Shown here: positions 55,578-64,000 of the stretch, in pieces
How positions within the stretch are numbered: the stretch's first letter is position 1
Layout: each line of letters opens with the position of its first letter
Source: Amorphus orientalis
GTDB taxonomy: Bacteria > Pseudomonadota > Alphaproteobacteria > Rhizobiales > Amorphaceae
Direction: 5' to 3'
Length of the DNA stretch: 64,000 nt
Assembly (NCBI RefSeq): GCF_030814015.1
Contig: NZ_JAUSUL010000003.1
Span: forward strand, 483,418 to 547,417
Made by a program: the position numbers and the translations under genes
The notes under the pieces: model-generated
Database searches by the model: none
What the model was told of the DNA's origin: nothing
The model's input: the letters and a program-made list of their open reading frames with translations, nothing else

Positions 55578-57341
55578 TCAGCCGTGGGTGTCCGACGTGC
55601 CGCGGAACCCGTCGAGGGCAGCGCGTTCGATGTCGCGCCGCTCCGAAATGATCGTTCGCGCCGCGTCGGGGGGAAGACCCAGGCCCCGCAGCATCACCTC
55701 ACCGAGCTGAAGCGACGCTTCCACGGTCTCCGGGATCACCTCGTTGGCGCCCAGGGCAAACAACCGCTCGGCGTGGGCGCGATCGCGCGCCCGGGCGACG
55801 ATGGCGACGTCATGACCTTCGTGGCGGACCGCCCGCACGATGTTCTCCGCGGCGAGCGGATCGTCCATTGTGACGACCACCGCGATGGCATGCTCGATCC
55901 CCGCGCGCTGCAGAACGTCGACCCGGCTGGTGTCCCCGAAATAGACCGGGCGCCCCTGTTTGCGCTGGGCGGCGACGATCGGACCGTTGGCGTCGAGCGC
56001 GACATAGGCGGCCTTCTGGTGGTCGAGAATATCGCCAAGGAGCCGGCCGACCCGACCGAAGCCGGCGATGATCACGTGGTCGGTCAGTTCGCCCCCGTCG
56101 AAGCCGTCCCCGAGATTCTGCCGGATGCTGCGCGCCTCCAGCCACTTGCCGATGCGCTCGGCATAGGGAATCAGCACCGGGGTGATGGCCATGGACGCGC
56201 CGGCGACGATGACCAGAAGCTGCGCATTGTCCGGATCGATGACGCCGAGACCGCGGGCCAGGCCCAGCCCCACCAGCGAGAATTCGCCGATCTGGCCGAG
56301 CAGCAGCGCGGTTTCGACGGCGATCGGGACCGGAAGGCGGATCGCCAGACCGATGGCCATCAGGATGACCGCCTTCAGAACGAACAGGCCAAGCGTGAGC
56401 GCCAGGATCTCGCCCGGACGCGAGATGACGAACACCGGATCGATCGACATGCCAACCGACACGAAGAAGAGCCCGAGGAAGAGGCCCTTGAAGGGTTCGA
56501 TATCGGCTTCGATCTGGTGCCGGAACTCGGTATCGGAGAAGACGAGGCCGGCCAGGAAGGCGCCGAGGGCCATGGAGAGACCCGCAAACGAGGTACCCAC
56601 GGCCGTCCCCAGGATGATCAGCAGCGCGGCGGCGGTGAACACCTCCCGATTGCGGCTCGCGCCGACGAAGCGGAGGAAAGGCCGGACCACGAGCCGGCCG
56701 GCGACCAGGATCACGATGATCGCCAGCGCCGCCTCGCCGATGGCGATGAGGAGCGAGAGGGCGAGGCCGTCCTGGCTGGTCGCGCCGAGCGCGCCGATCA
56801 CGAACAGGATCGGGACAACGGCGAGGTCCTGGAACAAAAGCACGGAGAAGGCCGAGCGACCGGGCGGCGAGGCAAGCCGACGGCGCTCCACCAGCAGTTC
56901 CGTGACGATCGCGGTGGACGACAGGGCCAGACAGCTGCCGATCGCGACGGCGGCGGCACCGTTGAAGCCGTCCAGCATGGCCAGGCCGGTTATCACGGCA
57001 CCCGTCAGCACGACCTGGAGCGCGCCGAATCCGAACACCATTCGACGCATGGCCCACAGCCGCTGCAATGACAGCTCCAGCCCGATCATGAACAGAAGAA
57101 AGACCACGCCGAGTTCGGCCAGGTGGCTGACGCCCTCGATATCGGAGATCGAGGCGTAGCCGAGCCAGGGCCAGTCGGCGACCAGCCGGCCGAGGCCGAA
57201 CGGACCGATCAGGATGCCGGCGAGCAGGAAGCCGAGGATCGGACTGATCCGAAGCCGCTGGAACAGCGGCACGACCACCCCGGCCGTCACGAGGAAAACG
57301 ACGACCTCGCGCAGAAACGGGACCCCAGCTCCGTGCTCCAT
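55578..57341 (-). CDS. CPA2-family K+/H+ antiporter (KefB/KefC-like) with RCK domain
   Basis: 587 residues from ATG 57341, preceded by GGGAG. About 12 membrane spans (residues 1-380), with GFLLAGILIGPFGLG, LALSSTAIVTELLVERR and LGAFLAGLVFSD as family marks. The C-terminal RCK/TrkA-N domain starts near residue 405 with DHVIIAGFGRVGRLLGDIL. It exports K+ in exchange for H+, gated by nucleotide or thiol ligands. Divergent from trkH across 313 bp, so K+ uptake and release are side by side. Confidence 0.9.
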   Translation of the reverse strand: MEHGAGVPFLREVVVFLVTAGVVVPLFQRLRISPILGFLLAGILIGPFGLGRLVADWPWLGYASISDIEGVSHLAELGVVFLLFMIGLELSLQRLWAMRRMVFGFGALQVVLTGAVITGLAMLDGFNGAAAVAIGSCLALSSTAIVTELLVERRRLASPPGRSAFSVLLFQDLAVVPILFVIGALGATSQDGLALSLLIAIGEAALAIIVILVAGRLVVRPFLRFVGASRNREVFTAAALLIILGTAVGTSFAGLSMALGAFLAGLVFSDTEFRHQIEADIEPFKGLFLGLFFVSVGMSIDPVFVISRPGEILALTLGLFVLKAVILMAIGLAIRLPVPIAVETALLLGQIGEFSLVGLGLARGLGVIDPDNAQLLVIVAGASMAITPVLIPYAERIGKWLEARSIRQNLGDGFDGGELTDHVIIAGFGRVGRLLGDILDHQKAAYVALDANGPIVAAQRKQGRPVYFGDTSRVDVLQRAGIEHAIAVVVTMDDPLAAENIVRAVRHEGHDVAIVARARDRAHAERLFALGANEVIPETVEASLQLGEVMLRGLGLPPDAARTIISERRDIERAALDGFRGTSDTHG

Positions 57342-57654
57342 CAAGTCTCCCTTCAGTCCAGGCTCCCGGCGGGCCGCGCCGGATTTCCGCCCTTCCGGAT
57401 TCGGATGCAGCAGCGGGCACCCCGTCCTCTTGTCGGACGCGTGCTCCAACCCGTCAAGCAAGCCATGCGCCACGCGAGGTGCCCATGCCGCGCGACCGCT
57501 CGCCCAGGGGCCAGTTGTGGGGTGGCCCACGATCCGCTAATGCTGGCGCTCGATGGGTGCCTGGCGGTCCGCTTCAATCCGCCATTCGGCGCGAGCCCGG
57601 CCCTTCGTATCGTCGAGACCCGAGACGGCAGTCTGAACCGATGACCTTGGGCTG
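57342..57654. other. Divergent gap between Kef-type and TrkH genes
   Basis: 313 bp, GC rich, no gene or clear repeat recognised. It must hold both promoters unless transcripts start further away; I could not fix -35/-10 boxes. Confidence 0.35.
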
Positions 57655-59115
57655 ATGCAGGCGCTCCAGTATCTTCGTCCCAGCCTCTACATCGCGAGTT
57701 TCTTCGCCCTGCACATAGCGGTGGCGATGCTGATCCCGGCGTTCATCGACATCGTCCACGGCAACGACGACTGGGCCGTGTTCATGGGCTCGAGCGTCGG
57801 CGTGTTCGCGCTGGCGCTTCTGGGCATCGTCTCGATGCGCCAGCCGCTGCCGAAATTCTCGCCGCGCTTCGGTTTCCTGCTGACCACCGTGCTCTGGCTC
57901 GTCACCGGGTTCGTCTCCGCCATCCCGTTCTGGCTTTCGCCCCTGCCCATCACTGCGTCGGAAGGCTTCTTCGAAGCCATGTCCGGGCTCACGACGACCG
58001 GCTCCACCGTTCTGACCGGCCTCGACACGATGCCCAAGGGGATCCTGATCTGGCGCTCGATGCTGCAATGGATCGGCGGCATCGGGATCGTCGCCATCGG
58101 GCTGTTCCTGTTCCCGTTCCTGCGGATCGGCGGCATGCAGTTCTTCCGTACCGAATCCTCCGACCGCTCCGACAAGGCGATGCCGCGGATGGTCAATCTG
58201 ACCGCCGCGCTGGTCAGCATCTACGTCGCGGCGACGGTTGCCTGCGCGCTCGTCTTTGCGGCGCTGGGCATGGATCTCTTCGATGCGGTCAACCACGCCA
58301 TGTCCACCGTCTCGACCGGCGGATTTTCCACCCACGACGCCTCGTTCGGCCACTACGGCGACAATCTCGGCCTGATCTGGTCGGCGATCTTCTTCATGAT
58401 CCTGGGCTCCCTGCCGTTCGTCCTCTACGTGGAGCTCGTGCTGCGCGGCCGGCTGTCGCTGTTTCAGGACATTCAGGTCCGGGTGTTCCTGCTGGCCATC
58501 CTGCTGGTGTCGCTGTCGCTCGGGATCTGGCTCTACGCGAACACTGATTTCCAGTTCTTCCAGGCATTTTCCAGAGCCGCCTTCAACACCGTGTCCATCG
58601 TCACGACGACCGGCTTCGCCTCGGACAATTACGGGCTGTGGGGCTCGTTCGCGATCGGCCTGTTCTTCCTGCTGACCTTCTTCGGCGGGTGCTCGGGTTC
58701 CACCACCGGCGGCATCAAGATCTACAGATTCGTCATCATTTGGCAGGCGTTCCGGCGCGCGCTCGCACGGCTGGTCTATCCGAACGCCGTCGTTCCGCTG
58801 CGCTACGGCGAGCGTCACGTCGACCAGGACGTGTTCGACTCCGTCGTGACGTTCCTGGTGGCCTTCTTCGGCCTCTACGGCGTGATGACGCTCCTCTTGT
58901 GCGCGCTCGGGGTCGATTTCCTGACCGCGCTGACCGGTGTCCTGACGGCCATGTCGAATGTCGGGCCCGGCCTCGGCGAGATCATCGGTCCGGCCGGCAA
59001 CTACCAGCCGCTGGACGAGGCGGAGACCTGGATCCTCGCCTTTCTCATGCTGATCGGCCGCCTGGAAATCATGACGGTGATCATTCTGCTTTCTCCCGTG
59101 TTCTGGAGCGATTAA
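57655..59115 (+). CDS. trkH: Trk-type potassium uptake protein
   Basis: 486 residues, Trk/Ktr/HKT superfamily. The four selectivity-filter loops are TTTGST (near residue 111), STGGFS (near 221), TTTGFA (near 318) and SNVGPG (near 436), each with the filter Gly. Membrane segments fill the rest. GGCSGSTTGGIKIYR near 343 is the TrkH gating-loop region. K+ uptake normally needs cytoplasmic TrkA, absent here. An AT-rich gap follows. Confidence 0.94.
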   Translation: MQALQYLRPSLYIASFFALHIAVAMLIPAFIDIVHGNDDWAVFMGSSVGVFALALLGIVSMRQPLPKFSPRFGFLLTTVLWLVTGFVSAIPFWLSPLPITASEGFFEAMSGLTTTGSTVLTGLDTMPKGILIWRSMLQWIGGIGIVAIGLFLFPFLRIGGMQFFRTESSDRSDKAMPRMVNLTAALVSIYVAATVACALVFAALGMDLFDAVNHAMSTVSTGGFSTHDASFGHYGDNLGLIWSAIFFMILGSLPFVLYVELVLRGRLSLFQDIQVRVFLLAILLVSLSLGIWLYANTDFQFFQAFSRAAFNTVSIVTTTGFASDNYGLWGSFAIGLFFLLTFFGGCSGSTTGGIKIYRFVIIWQAFRRALARLVYPNAVVPLRYGERHVDQDVFDSVVTFLVAFFGLYGVMTLLLCALGVDFLTALTGVLTAMSNVGPGLGEIIGPAGNYQPLDEAETWILAFLMLIGRLEIMTVIILLSPVFWSD

Positions 59116-59530
59116 CTCCAGTTTTTCGTCCCGCCTCAGATTTCGAATTTCTTCGATAAAGCCCCGACTCCATCGCCATTATATTGAATCACGGATCGAA
59201 AAAGCCCTTCACAAGGCCTGTTAGCAGTATCAATATTTGGTTGATACAACGTATATTAGCATTTGTTACAGCTCGATAGAGTGTCAAGAATTTGAAATGA
59301 ACTAAACGTTTCGGGCTGGAAACCGGGAATGCAAGCCCGGCGCAAGCTTTGGCTGGAGAATCAGCCTCAACACTATTTGACAACCCACGACAGCGCCGCC
59401 CGCTTCAGATCTCCGTCCTCGACGGAGCCTGTCCCGCGCGCGCGATCGGATTTCAGTCCGGAAGCCCTTTCGGGCGAAGCTCATCGCTCCGCTCGCGAGC
59501 CCGCTTCCGAAGCACACCGGGGGGTGGACC
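59116..59530. other. AT-rich intergenic region upstream of the chemoreceptor cluster
   Basis: 415 bp. Bases about 59120-59310 are far richer in A/T than the rest of the window. GTATCAA (59227-59233) and TTGATAC (59241-59247) form a perfect 7-bp inverted repeat around a 7-bp centre. The second half returns to high GC. No gene is seen; this is probably the regulatory region of the chemoreceptor genes. Confidence 0.5.
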
Positions 59531-61495
59531 ATGCGTGTCTCACTTCGACAACAACTGCTCGGAGCCTTTGCTCTCATTGCCTTGCTGGTGGTGGGCCTCG
59601 CCGCCCTCAGCATAACCGGGACGGGCCGCAACGCCGACCTCTTCGACACCTACCGGGAATCCGCGGCAGAGAGCCGGGAGATCAATGCCGCGCTGTCCAG
59701 CCTGAGCCGGGCGCAGCTGGACGTGTTCAAGTGGCGCGTTTCCGGCTCCGACGAGGCCGCCGCCGCCCTGAGCGAAGACATCGAGACGGTCAGGTCGCTT
59801 GCGGAGCGCGTCGGTCTCGATCTGATCGTTCAGCTCTCCACCCAGTACAAGGACGCCCTGGATGGAGCGCGCGAGTATCAGGCTGAGATCGACGCGATCT
59901 ATCCGGGCCTGGTGGAGAACGGCAACACGGTCCGGGAAAACCTGACCGAGATCACCATGTCGGCTCATGCGGCCGGTGCATTCCAGACGTCCTACTATTC
60001 GGCGAATGCCCAGGAACATCTGCTTCTCGGTCGCAACTATGCCGAACGGTTCCTGATCCGGAACGAGACGGACGAGGCCGAGCGGGCCCTGGAGGAACTG
60101 GACAGCGCCAACAACGCTCTCGGGACACTCGGGCTGGTGGTGAAGACGCCGGCTCATTCCACGCTGGTCGCCGAAAGCCAGACGGCGCTTGCCGACTACA
60201 TCTCCAGCTTCGAGGCGCTCAAGGCCGCCATTTTCATGCGCAATGCCACCCTCGCCGAGGTGGATACGGTCGGCCCGCAGATGTCGGAGCTGGCCGCAAG
60301 CCATCTCGCCGAGGCCGAGGCCCTTCAGGACACGCTCGGCGAAACCAGCGAGACGGCCATTCAGACGACCCGCAGCCAGATCCTGATCGCCTCGATCGTC
60401 GCCGTCGTCCTGGCCATCGGTCTGGCCCTGCTCCTGTCCACCCGGATCATCGGTTCGCTGCGGCGCATCACCGCCCGCATGGCGGCGCTGGCCGACGGAG
60501 ACGACCAGTCGCCCATTGCCGGCCTCAAACGGCGCGACGAAGTCGGCAACATGGCCCGCGCCCTGGACGTGTTCCGCCAGAACTCGCTGGAGATGAAGCG
60601 GCTGGAGGCCGAGCAGGAGCGCCAGAAGGAGCAGGCCGAAGCGGAAAAACGCGCCGCCATGCACGCGCTCGCCGACGAGTTCGATCTGGAGGTCTCCTCG
60701 ATCGTCCGCACCATCGAGACGGCAATCGGCAATCTGGAGCAGAATGCCGGCACCATGAGCGCGTCGGCGGACGAGACGTCGCGCCAGTCCTCGACCGTTG
60801 CCGCCGCCGCCGAGCAGGCCACCTCCAACGTGCAGACCGTGGCAACCGCCGCGGAGGAACTGGCCGCCTCCGTCCGTGAGATCTCCCAGCAGGTCGCCAT
60901 GGCCGCCGAGATCGCCGGCGAGGCGACCGGCCAGGCCAGCGGCACGGCGGAAGTGGTCCGCGGCCTCTCCGCCTCCGCCCAGCGCATCGGCGACGTGGTC
61001 CAGCTGATCACCGAGATCGCGTCCCAGACCAACCTGCTCGCCCTCAATGCCACCATCGAGGCGGCGCGGGCCGGCGAGGCCGGCAAGGGATTCGCGGTCG
61101 TCGCCATGGAAGTGAAGACGCTCGCCGAGCAGACCTCCAAGGCCACCGGCGAAATCAGCGCCCAGATCGCCGAGGTCCAGTCGGCGACCGAGCAGGTCGT
61201 TCAGGCAATCGAAGGCATCACCGACACCATCCGCCGCGTCGACGAGGTGTCGTCCGCGATCGCCTCCTCCGTCGAGGAGCAGGGCGCGGCGACTGGCGAG
61301 ATCGCCCAGAACGTCCAGCAGGCTGCGCGGGGTACCCAGGAGGTCTCCACGTCGATCGTGTCGGTCTCGTCTGCCGCCAACGATACCGGGCATGCGTCTG
61401 CCGAAATCGTTCAGGCGACATCGAACCTGTTCGATCAGGCGGCTTCCCTGCGGGCCCAGGTCGACGCCTTCATCGCGAGGGTCCGAGCGGCCTGA
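59531..61495 (+). CDS. Methyl-accepting chemotaxis protein with long helical sensor
   Basis: 654 residues. TM1 about 9-29, periplasmic helical sensor 30-282 (length and helix content like an HBM-type domain), TM2 283-303, HAMP 304-357 and signalling domain about 400-645. The hairpin tip is [20 protein letters not shown], the CheA/CheW contact. The C-terminus lacks a CheR-binding pentapeptide. Its signalling half is very close in DNA to the next receptor. A hairpin (61528-61551) follows. Confidence 0.93.
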   Translation: MRVSLRQQLLGAFALIALLVVGLAALSITGTGRNADLFDTYRESAAESREINAALSSLSRAQLDVFKWRVSGSDEAAAALSEDIETVRSLAERVGLDLIVQLSTQYKDALDGAREYQAEIDAIYPGLVENGNTVRENLTEITMSAHAAGAFQTSYYSANAQEHLLLGRNYAERFLIRNETDEAERALEELDSANNALGTLGLVVKTPAHSTLVAESQTALADYISSFEALKAAIFMRNATLAEVDTVGPQMSELAASHLAEAEALQDTLGETSETAIQTTRSQILIASIVAVVLAIGLALLLSTRIIGSLRRITARMAALADGDDQSPIAGLKRRDEVGNMARALDVFRQNSLEMKRLEAEQERQKEQAEAEKRAAMHALADEFDLEVSSIVRTIETAIGNLEQNAGTMSASADETSRQSSTVAAAAEQATSNVQTVATAAEELAASVREISQQVAMAAEIAGEATGQASGTAEVVRGLSASAQRIGDVVQLITEIASQTNLLALNATIEAARAGEAGKGFAVVAMEVKTLAEQTSKATGEISAQIAEVQSATEQVVQAIEGITDTIRRVDEVSSAIASSVEEQGAATGEIAQNVQQAARGTQEVSTSIVSVSSAANDTGHASAEIVQATSNLFDQAASLRAQVDAFIARVRAA

Positions 61496-61527
61496 GATCG
61501 GCACCAACTCTGGCTCTGAGCAAAGCG

Positions 61528-61551
61528 ACGGGCGTCCCTACGGGCGCCCGT
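61528..61551 (+). terminator. Hairpin after the first chemoreceptor
   Basis: ACGGGCG (61528-61534) and CGCCCGT (61545-61551), perfect 7-bp stem, 10-nt loop, followed by TTCTGGCTTT, a weak U-rich tail. Likely intrinsic terminator 32 bp after the stop. Confidence 0.5.
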
Positions 61552-61667
61552 TCTGGCTTTCCGGACTCCGGTTTATGCAAGCTCGACGAGAGCCTCATTT
61601 GGTAGAGTTATGCGAAAGGACACAACCTTTCATATACACGCCACCCCCCTTGCTCTGAGACTCTCCC

Positions 61668-63341
61668 ATGAAGATAAGCGGCAAAATCTACTCCATCGTA
61701 GCGGTGCTGGGCCTCACCACCGTGTCTGCCTGCGGGACAGGCCTTTATGGCGTCTCCGCGACGATGCACGCCAACGAGATCATCAGAAACGACAACGTCC
61801 GCGCATTCGACATCGAGCGGGTCGACAAATACGTCACCGGCCTGGTCAAGGAAGGCATGGGGGCCTACGCGTTGGCGAGCCCGGCCGAAGCCCGCGACCT
61901 GGCGGAAGAAGCGACCACCTGGCTTGCCCACATCGATACCGCGTTCGAGGAATTCGAAACCCGTTCGGTCAACCGCGACCCCGGTGTTACGGAACGTCTG
62001 AAAGAGGCGCTTCTGGCCTTCGAGGCCGTTCAGCGCAATGTGATCGCCACGGCCCGGGCCGGCACGCCCCAGGCGGCCCACGAACTCGCCAACGCGCCAC
62101 AGGCGAAGGCCGCCGAACAGTCGGTCATGAGCGCCCTGCATGCGGCGGAGGACCGCATCGAGGAAGAGATCCTCGCCGAACGCGCGGACCTCGAGACCTT
62201 TCAGATCCGGATGGAGCTCTTCCTCACCGTCGTCATCGGCGCCGCCCTTGCCGTCGGCGTGGCCCTTGCGGTCTGGATCGGCACCTACCGGCTGAGCCGG
62301 CCGCTGCAGCGGCTGACCCGCTCGCTCGGCCTGATCTCGGAAGGCAACCTGTCGGTCGAGACCGACCGGCACCGGCCCAAGGACGAGATCGGCGCCATCT
62401 GGAACGCCACCGACAAGCTGCTCGTCTCCCTGCAGGAGGCAGAGAATCTGCGGGCCGATCACGCAACACAGAAAGAGCGCGCGGAAGCGGAAAAGCGCGC
62501 CGCCATGCACGCGCTGGCCGATGCGTTCGATGCCGAGGTTTCCGGCGTCGTCCGCTCCGTTTCCGCCGCCGTGGTCCAGTTGGAGCAGAGCGCGTCCACG
62601 ATGAGCGCCTCGGCCGACCAGACCCTGCAGCAGTCGACGGTCGTGGCCGCGGCATCGGAACAGGCGGCGACCAACGTGCAGACGGTCGCCTCGGCCGCGG
62701 AGGAGCTCGCCGCGTCCGTCCGCGAGATCTCGTCCCAGGTCGCCCAGGCGGCCACCATCTCCGGCAACGCCAGCGATCAGGCGGAAGGAACCGCCAGGCT
62801 GGTGCGCGGACTGGCGGCCTCGGCCGAGCGGATCGGCAAGGTGGTCCAGCTGATCACCGACATCGCCGCCCAGACCAACCTGCTCGCCCTCAACGCCACC
62901 ATCGAGGCGGCTCGCGCCGGCGAGGCCGGCAAGGGCTTCGCGGTCGTAGCCATGGAAGTGAAGACGCTGGCCGAGCAGACCTCCAAGGCCACCGGCGAGA
63001 TCACCGCCCAGATCGCCGACGTCCAGTCGGCGACGGAGGAGGTCGTGCGCGCAATCGGTGACATCGCCGGCACCATCAAGGAGATCGACGAGGTCTCGTC
63101 GTCAATCGCGTCCTCGGTGGAAGAGCAGGGAGCCGCCACCAGCGAGATCGCCCAGAACGCGCAGCAGGCCGCCCAGGGCACGCAGGAGGTTTCCAGCAAC
63201 ATCGTCTCCGTCTCGACGGCGGCCAACGACACCGGTCGCGTGTCGACCGAAATCGTCCACGCCGCCTCTGACCTCTCCCGTCAGGCCGGAAACCTGCGCA
63301 CGCAGGTCGATGCCTTCATCGAGCGCGTCCGCGCAGCGTGA
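61668..63341 (+). CDS. Methyl-accepting chemotaxis protein with short sensor
   Basis: 557 residues. TM1 about 7-29, short four-helix-type periplasmic sensor 30-182, TM2 183-205, HAMP 206-260, signalling domain about 300-550 with the tip [21 protein letters not shown]-terminus [16 protein letters not shown] closely matches that of the third receptor, MKIIGKISAIVAVLGL, and the signalling domain matches the first, so the three arose by tandem duplication with exchange of sensor domains. No CheR pentapeptide. 36 bp to the next receptor. Confidence 0.93.
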   Translation: MKISGKIYSIVAVLGLTTVSACGTGLYGVSATMHANEIIRNDNVRAFDIERVDKYVTGLVKEGMGAYALASPAEARDLAEEATTWLAHIDTAFEEFETRSVNRDPGVTERLKEALLAFEAVQRNVIATARAGTPQAAHELANAPQAKAAEQSVMSALHAAEDRIEEEILAERADLETFQIRMELFLTVVIGAALAVGVALAVWIGTYRLSRPLQRLTRSLGLISEGNLSVETDRHRPKDEIGAIWNATDKLLVSLQEAENLRADHATQKERAEAEKRAAMHALADAFDAEVSGVVRSVSAAVVQLEQSASTMSASADQTLQQSTVVAAASEQAATNVQTVASAAEELAASVREISSQVAQAATISGNASDQAEGTARLVRGLAASAERIGKVVQLITDIAAQTNLLALNATIEAARAGEAGKGFAVVAMEVKTLAEQTSKATGEITAQIADVQSATEEVVRAIGDIAGTIKEIDEVSSSIASSVEEQGAATSEIAQNAQQAAQGTQEVSSNIVSVSTAANDTGRVSTEIVHAASDLSRQAGNLRTQVDAFIERVRAA

Positions 63342-63377
63342 TCCCGTAACCAACGAAGAACAGAACCGAGCAACAAC

Positions 63378-64000
63378 ATGAAAATCATCGGAAAAATCTC
63401 CGCCATCGTCGCCGTACTCGGCCTTGCGACGGTCACTCTTGGCGGCATCGCCTACTACTCCGTCAACCGTCTCGATGCCGCTGCGGAACGCCTCGATGCG
63501 GCGTCCCAGCGCGCCTACCTGCTGGAGCGGATCAACCGGCACATCACCGCCGTCGTGATGGACGCGCGCGGCACTTACATGTCCACGACGCCGGAGCGCG
63601 CCGAGCGGTTTGCCGCCGGTATCATGAATTTCCTGGACGAGCTCGATAAGGACGTCGCCGACCTCGCGCCGCTGGTGCCGCCGAGCGAGCGCGCCATGTT
63701 CGACGCCATGGTCGCCGACCTGCAGGGCTTCCGTGAATTCCGTTCCGAAACGGCCCGTCTGGCCGTCGAAGAGGGCGGCCCGGCGGCCAACGCCCAGGGC
63801 AACACCGATGCCAACCGGGCGAACCGCAAGGCGCTCCAGGCGACCGTGGATGCCTACACAACCGAAGTGCAGAACACGGTTCAGGAGGCCCGTTCGCGTG
63901 CGTCCGCCTTCGCCAACCGGATCAGCACCGTGGTGATTTTCGCCACCGTTCTCAGCCTGCTGATCGGCGTCGCCATCGCCATGGTCATCGGCATCCGCTC
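63378..64000 (+). CDS. Methyl-accepting chemotaxis protein, partial (3' end beyond window)
   Basis: About 207 residues visible. MKIIGKISAIVAVLGLATVT begins TM1; a four-helix-type periplasmic sensor (about 30-175, with MDARGTYMSTTPERAERFAAG) follows, and TM2 is VVIFATVLSLLIGVAIAMVI near the window end. HAMP and signalling domains lie outside. Third of the tandem receptors, same strand, only 36 bp after the second. Confidence 0.85.
   Translation, partial: MKIIGKISAIVAVLGLATVTLGGIAYYSVNRLDAAAERLDAASQRAYLLERINRHITAVVMDARGTYMSTTPERAERFAAGIMNFLDELDKDVADLAPLVPPSERAMFDAMVADLQGFREFRSETARLAVEEGGPAANAQGNTDANRANRKALQATVDAYTTEVQNTVQEARSRASAFANRISTVVIFATVLSLLIGVAIAMVIGIR

Larger units (their letters stand above)
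60640..63341 (+). repeat. Long direct repeat: signalling domains of two adjacent chemoreceptors
   Basis: The segments about 60640-61495 and 62485-63341 encode nearly the same protein and share long identical DNA stretches, e.g. around 61021-61150 and 62866-62996. They form a direct repeat about 1.85 kb apart, with divergent sensor halves. Confidence 0.7.

Overview
The window is about 66% GC, densely packed, and has many ATGA stop/start overlaps. Gene content (TRAP and HAAT-type ABC importers, FCD/UTRA/IclR/MocR regulators, a HemP/HmuTUV/HmuQ-like haem locus, tandem chemoreceptors) points to an alphaproteobacterium, probably Hyphomicrobiales- or Rhodospirillales-like. This placement is inferred from gene style only; no rRNA, tRNA, mobile element or CRISPR array was seen. 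Almost everything is catabolic or transport related, so this looks like a metabolic accessory region of a chromosome or large replicon.

Layout. (1) 1-1801 (-): livM (cut by the window edge) and livH of a first HAAT importer, with two GntR-like operator palindromes upstream. (2) 2215-13810 (+, with one UTRA regulator on -): a catabolic cluster holding an FAD monooxygenase, a cysteine-less AMDase/maleate-isomerase homologue, a PuuE-like CE4 hydrolase, an FCD regulator, an SDR, an MBL hydrolase, a cysteine-complete maleate-isomerase-type enzyme, an isocitrate-lyase-superfamily C-C lyase, LeuC/LeuD-like hydratase subunits, a maleamate-amidase-like isochorismatase-fold hydrolase and a second SDR. 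(3) 13826-21295 (-): livF, livG, livM, livH, thiolase, acyl-CoA ligase and a periplasmic binding protein, facing a divergent MarR gene. (4) 22048-28841: HMG-CoA lyase and a MocR regulator (-), divergent from degradative HMG-CoA reductase and a TRAP transporter (+), a likely complete mevalonate-utilisation unit. (5) 29156-39156 (+): a second TRAP transporter with an inserted cupin, an IclR regulator, HyuA/HyuB-type hydrolase subunits, an HpcH/HpaI aldolase and an acyl-CoA ligase. (6) 39185-44932: hmuVUT and hemP (-) and a TonB-dependent haem receptor plus HmuQ-like monooxygenase (+). (7) 45124-59115: housekeeping and stress functions (SMR pump, cupin, TauE, MscS-family channel, degenerate GGDEF protein, GH8 cellulase, YHS protein, TerB-like protein, glutamine amidotransferase, Kef-type antiporter, TrkH). 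(8) 59531-64000: three tandem chemoreceptors, the last cut by the window end.

The most interesting part is the 2.2-13.8 kb cluster. Read as a pathway it could open a cyclic imide or N-heterocycle, release ammonia from a maleamate-type half-amide, hydrate the resulting (alkyl)maleate with an aconitase-family enzyme and split the alkylmalate with an ICL-type lyase. That would combine NicF/NicE-like aerobic steps with the dimethylmaleate hydratase/dimethylmalate lyase logic known from anaerobic nicotinate fermentation. The substrate is inference; the enzyme families are read from motifs. The mevalonate unit is the most securely interpretable catabolic system here.
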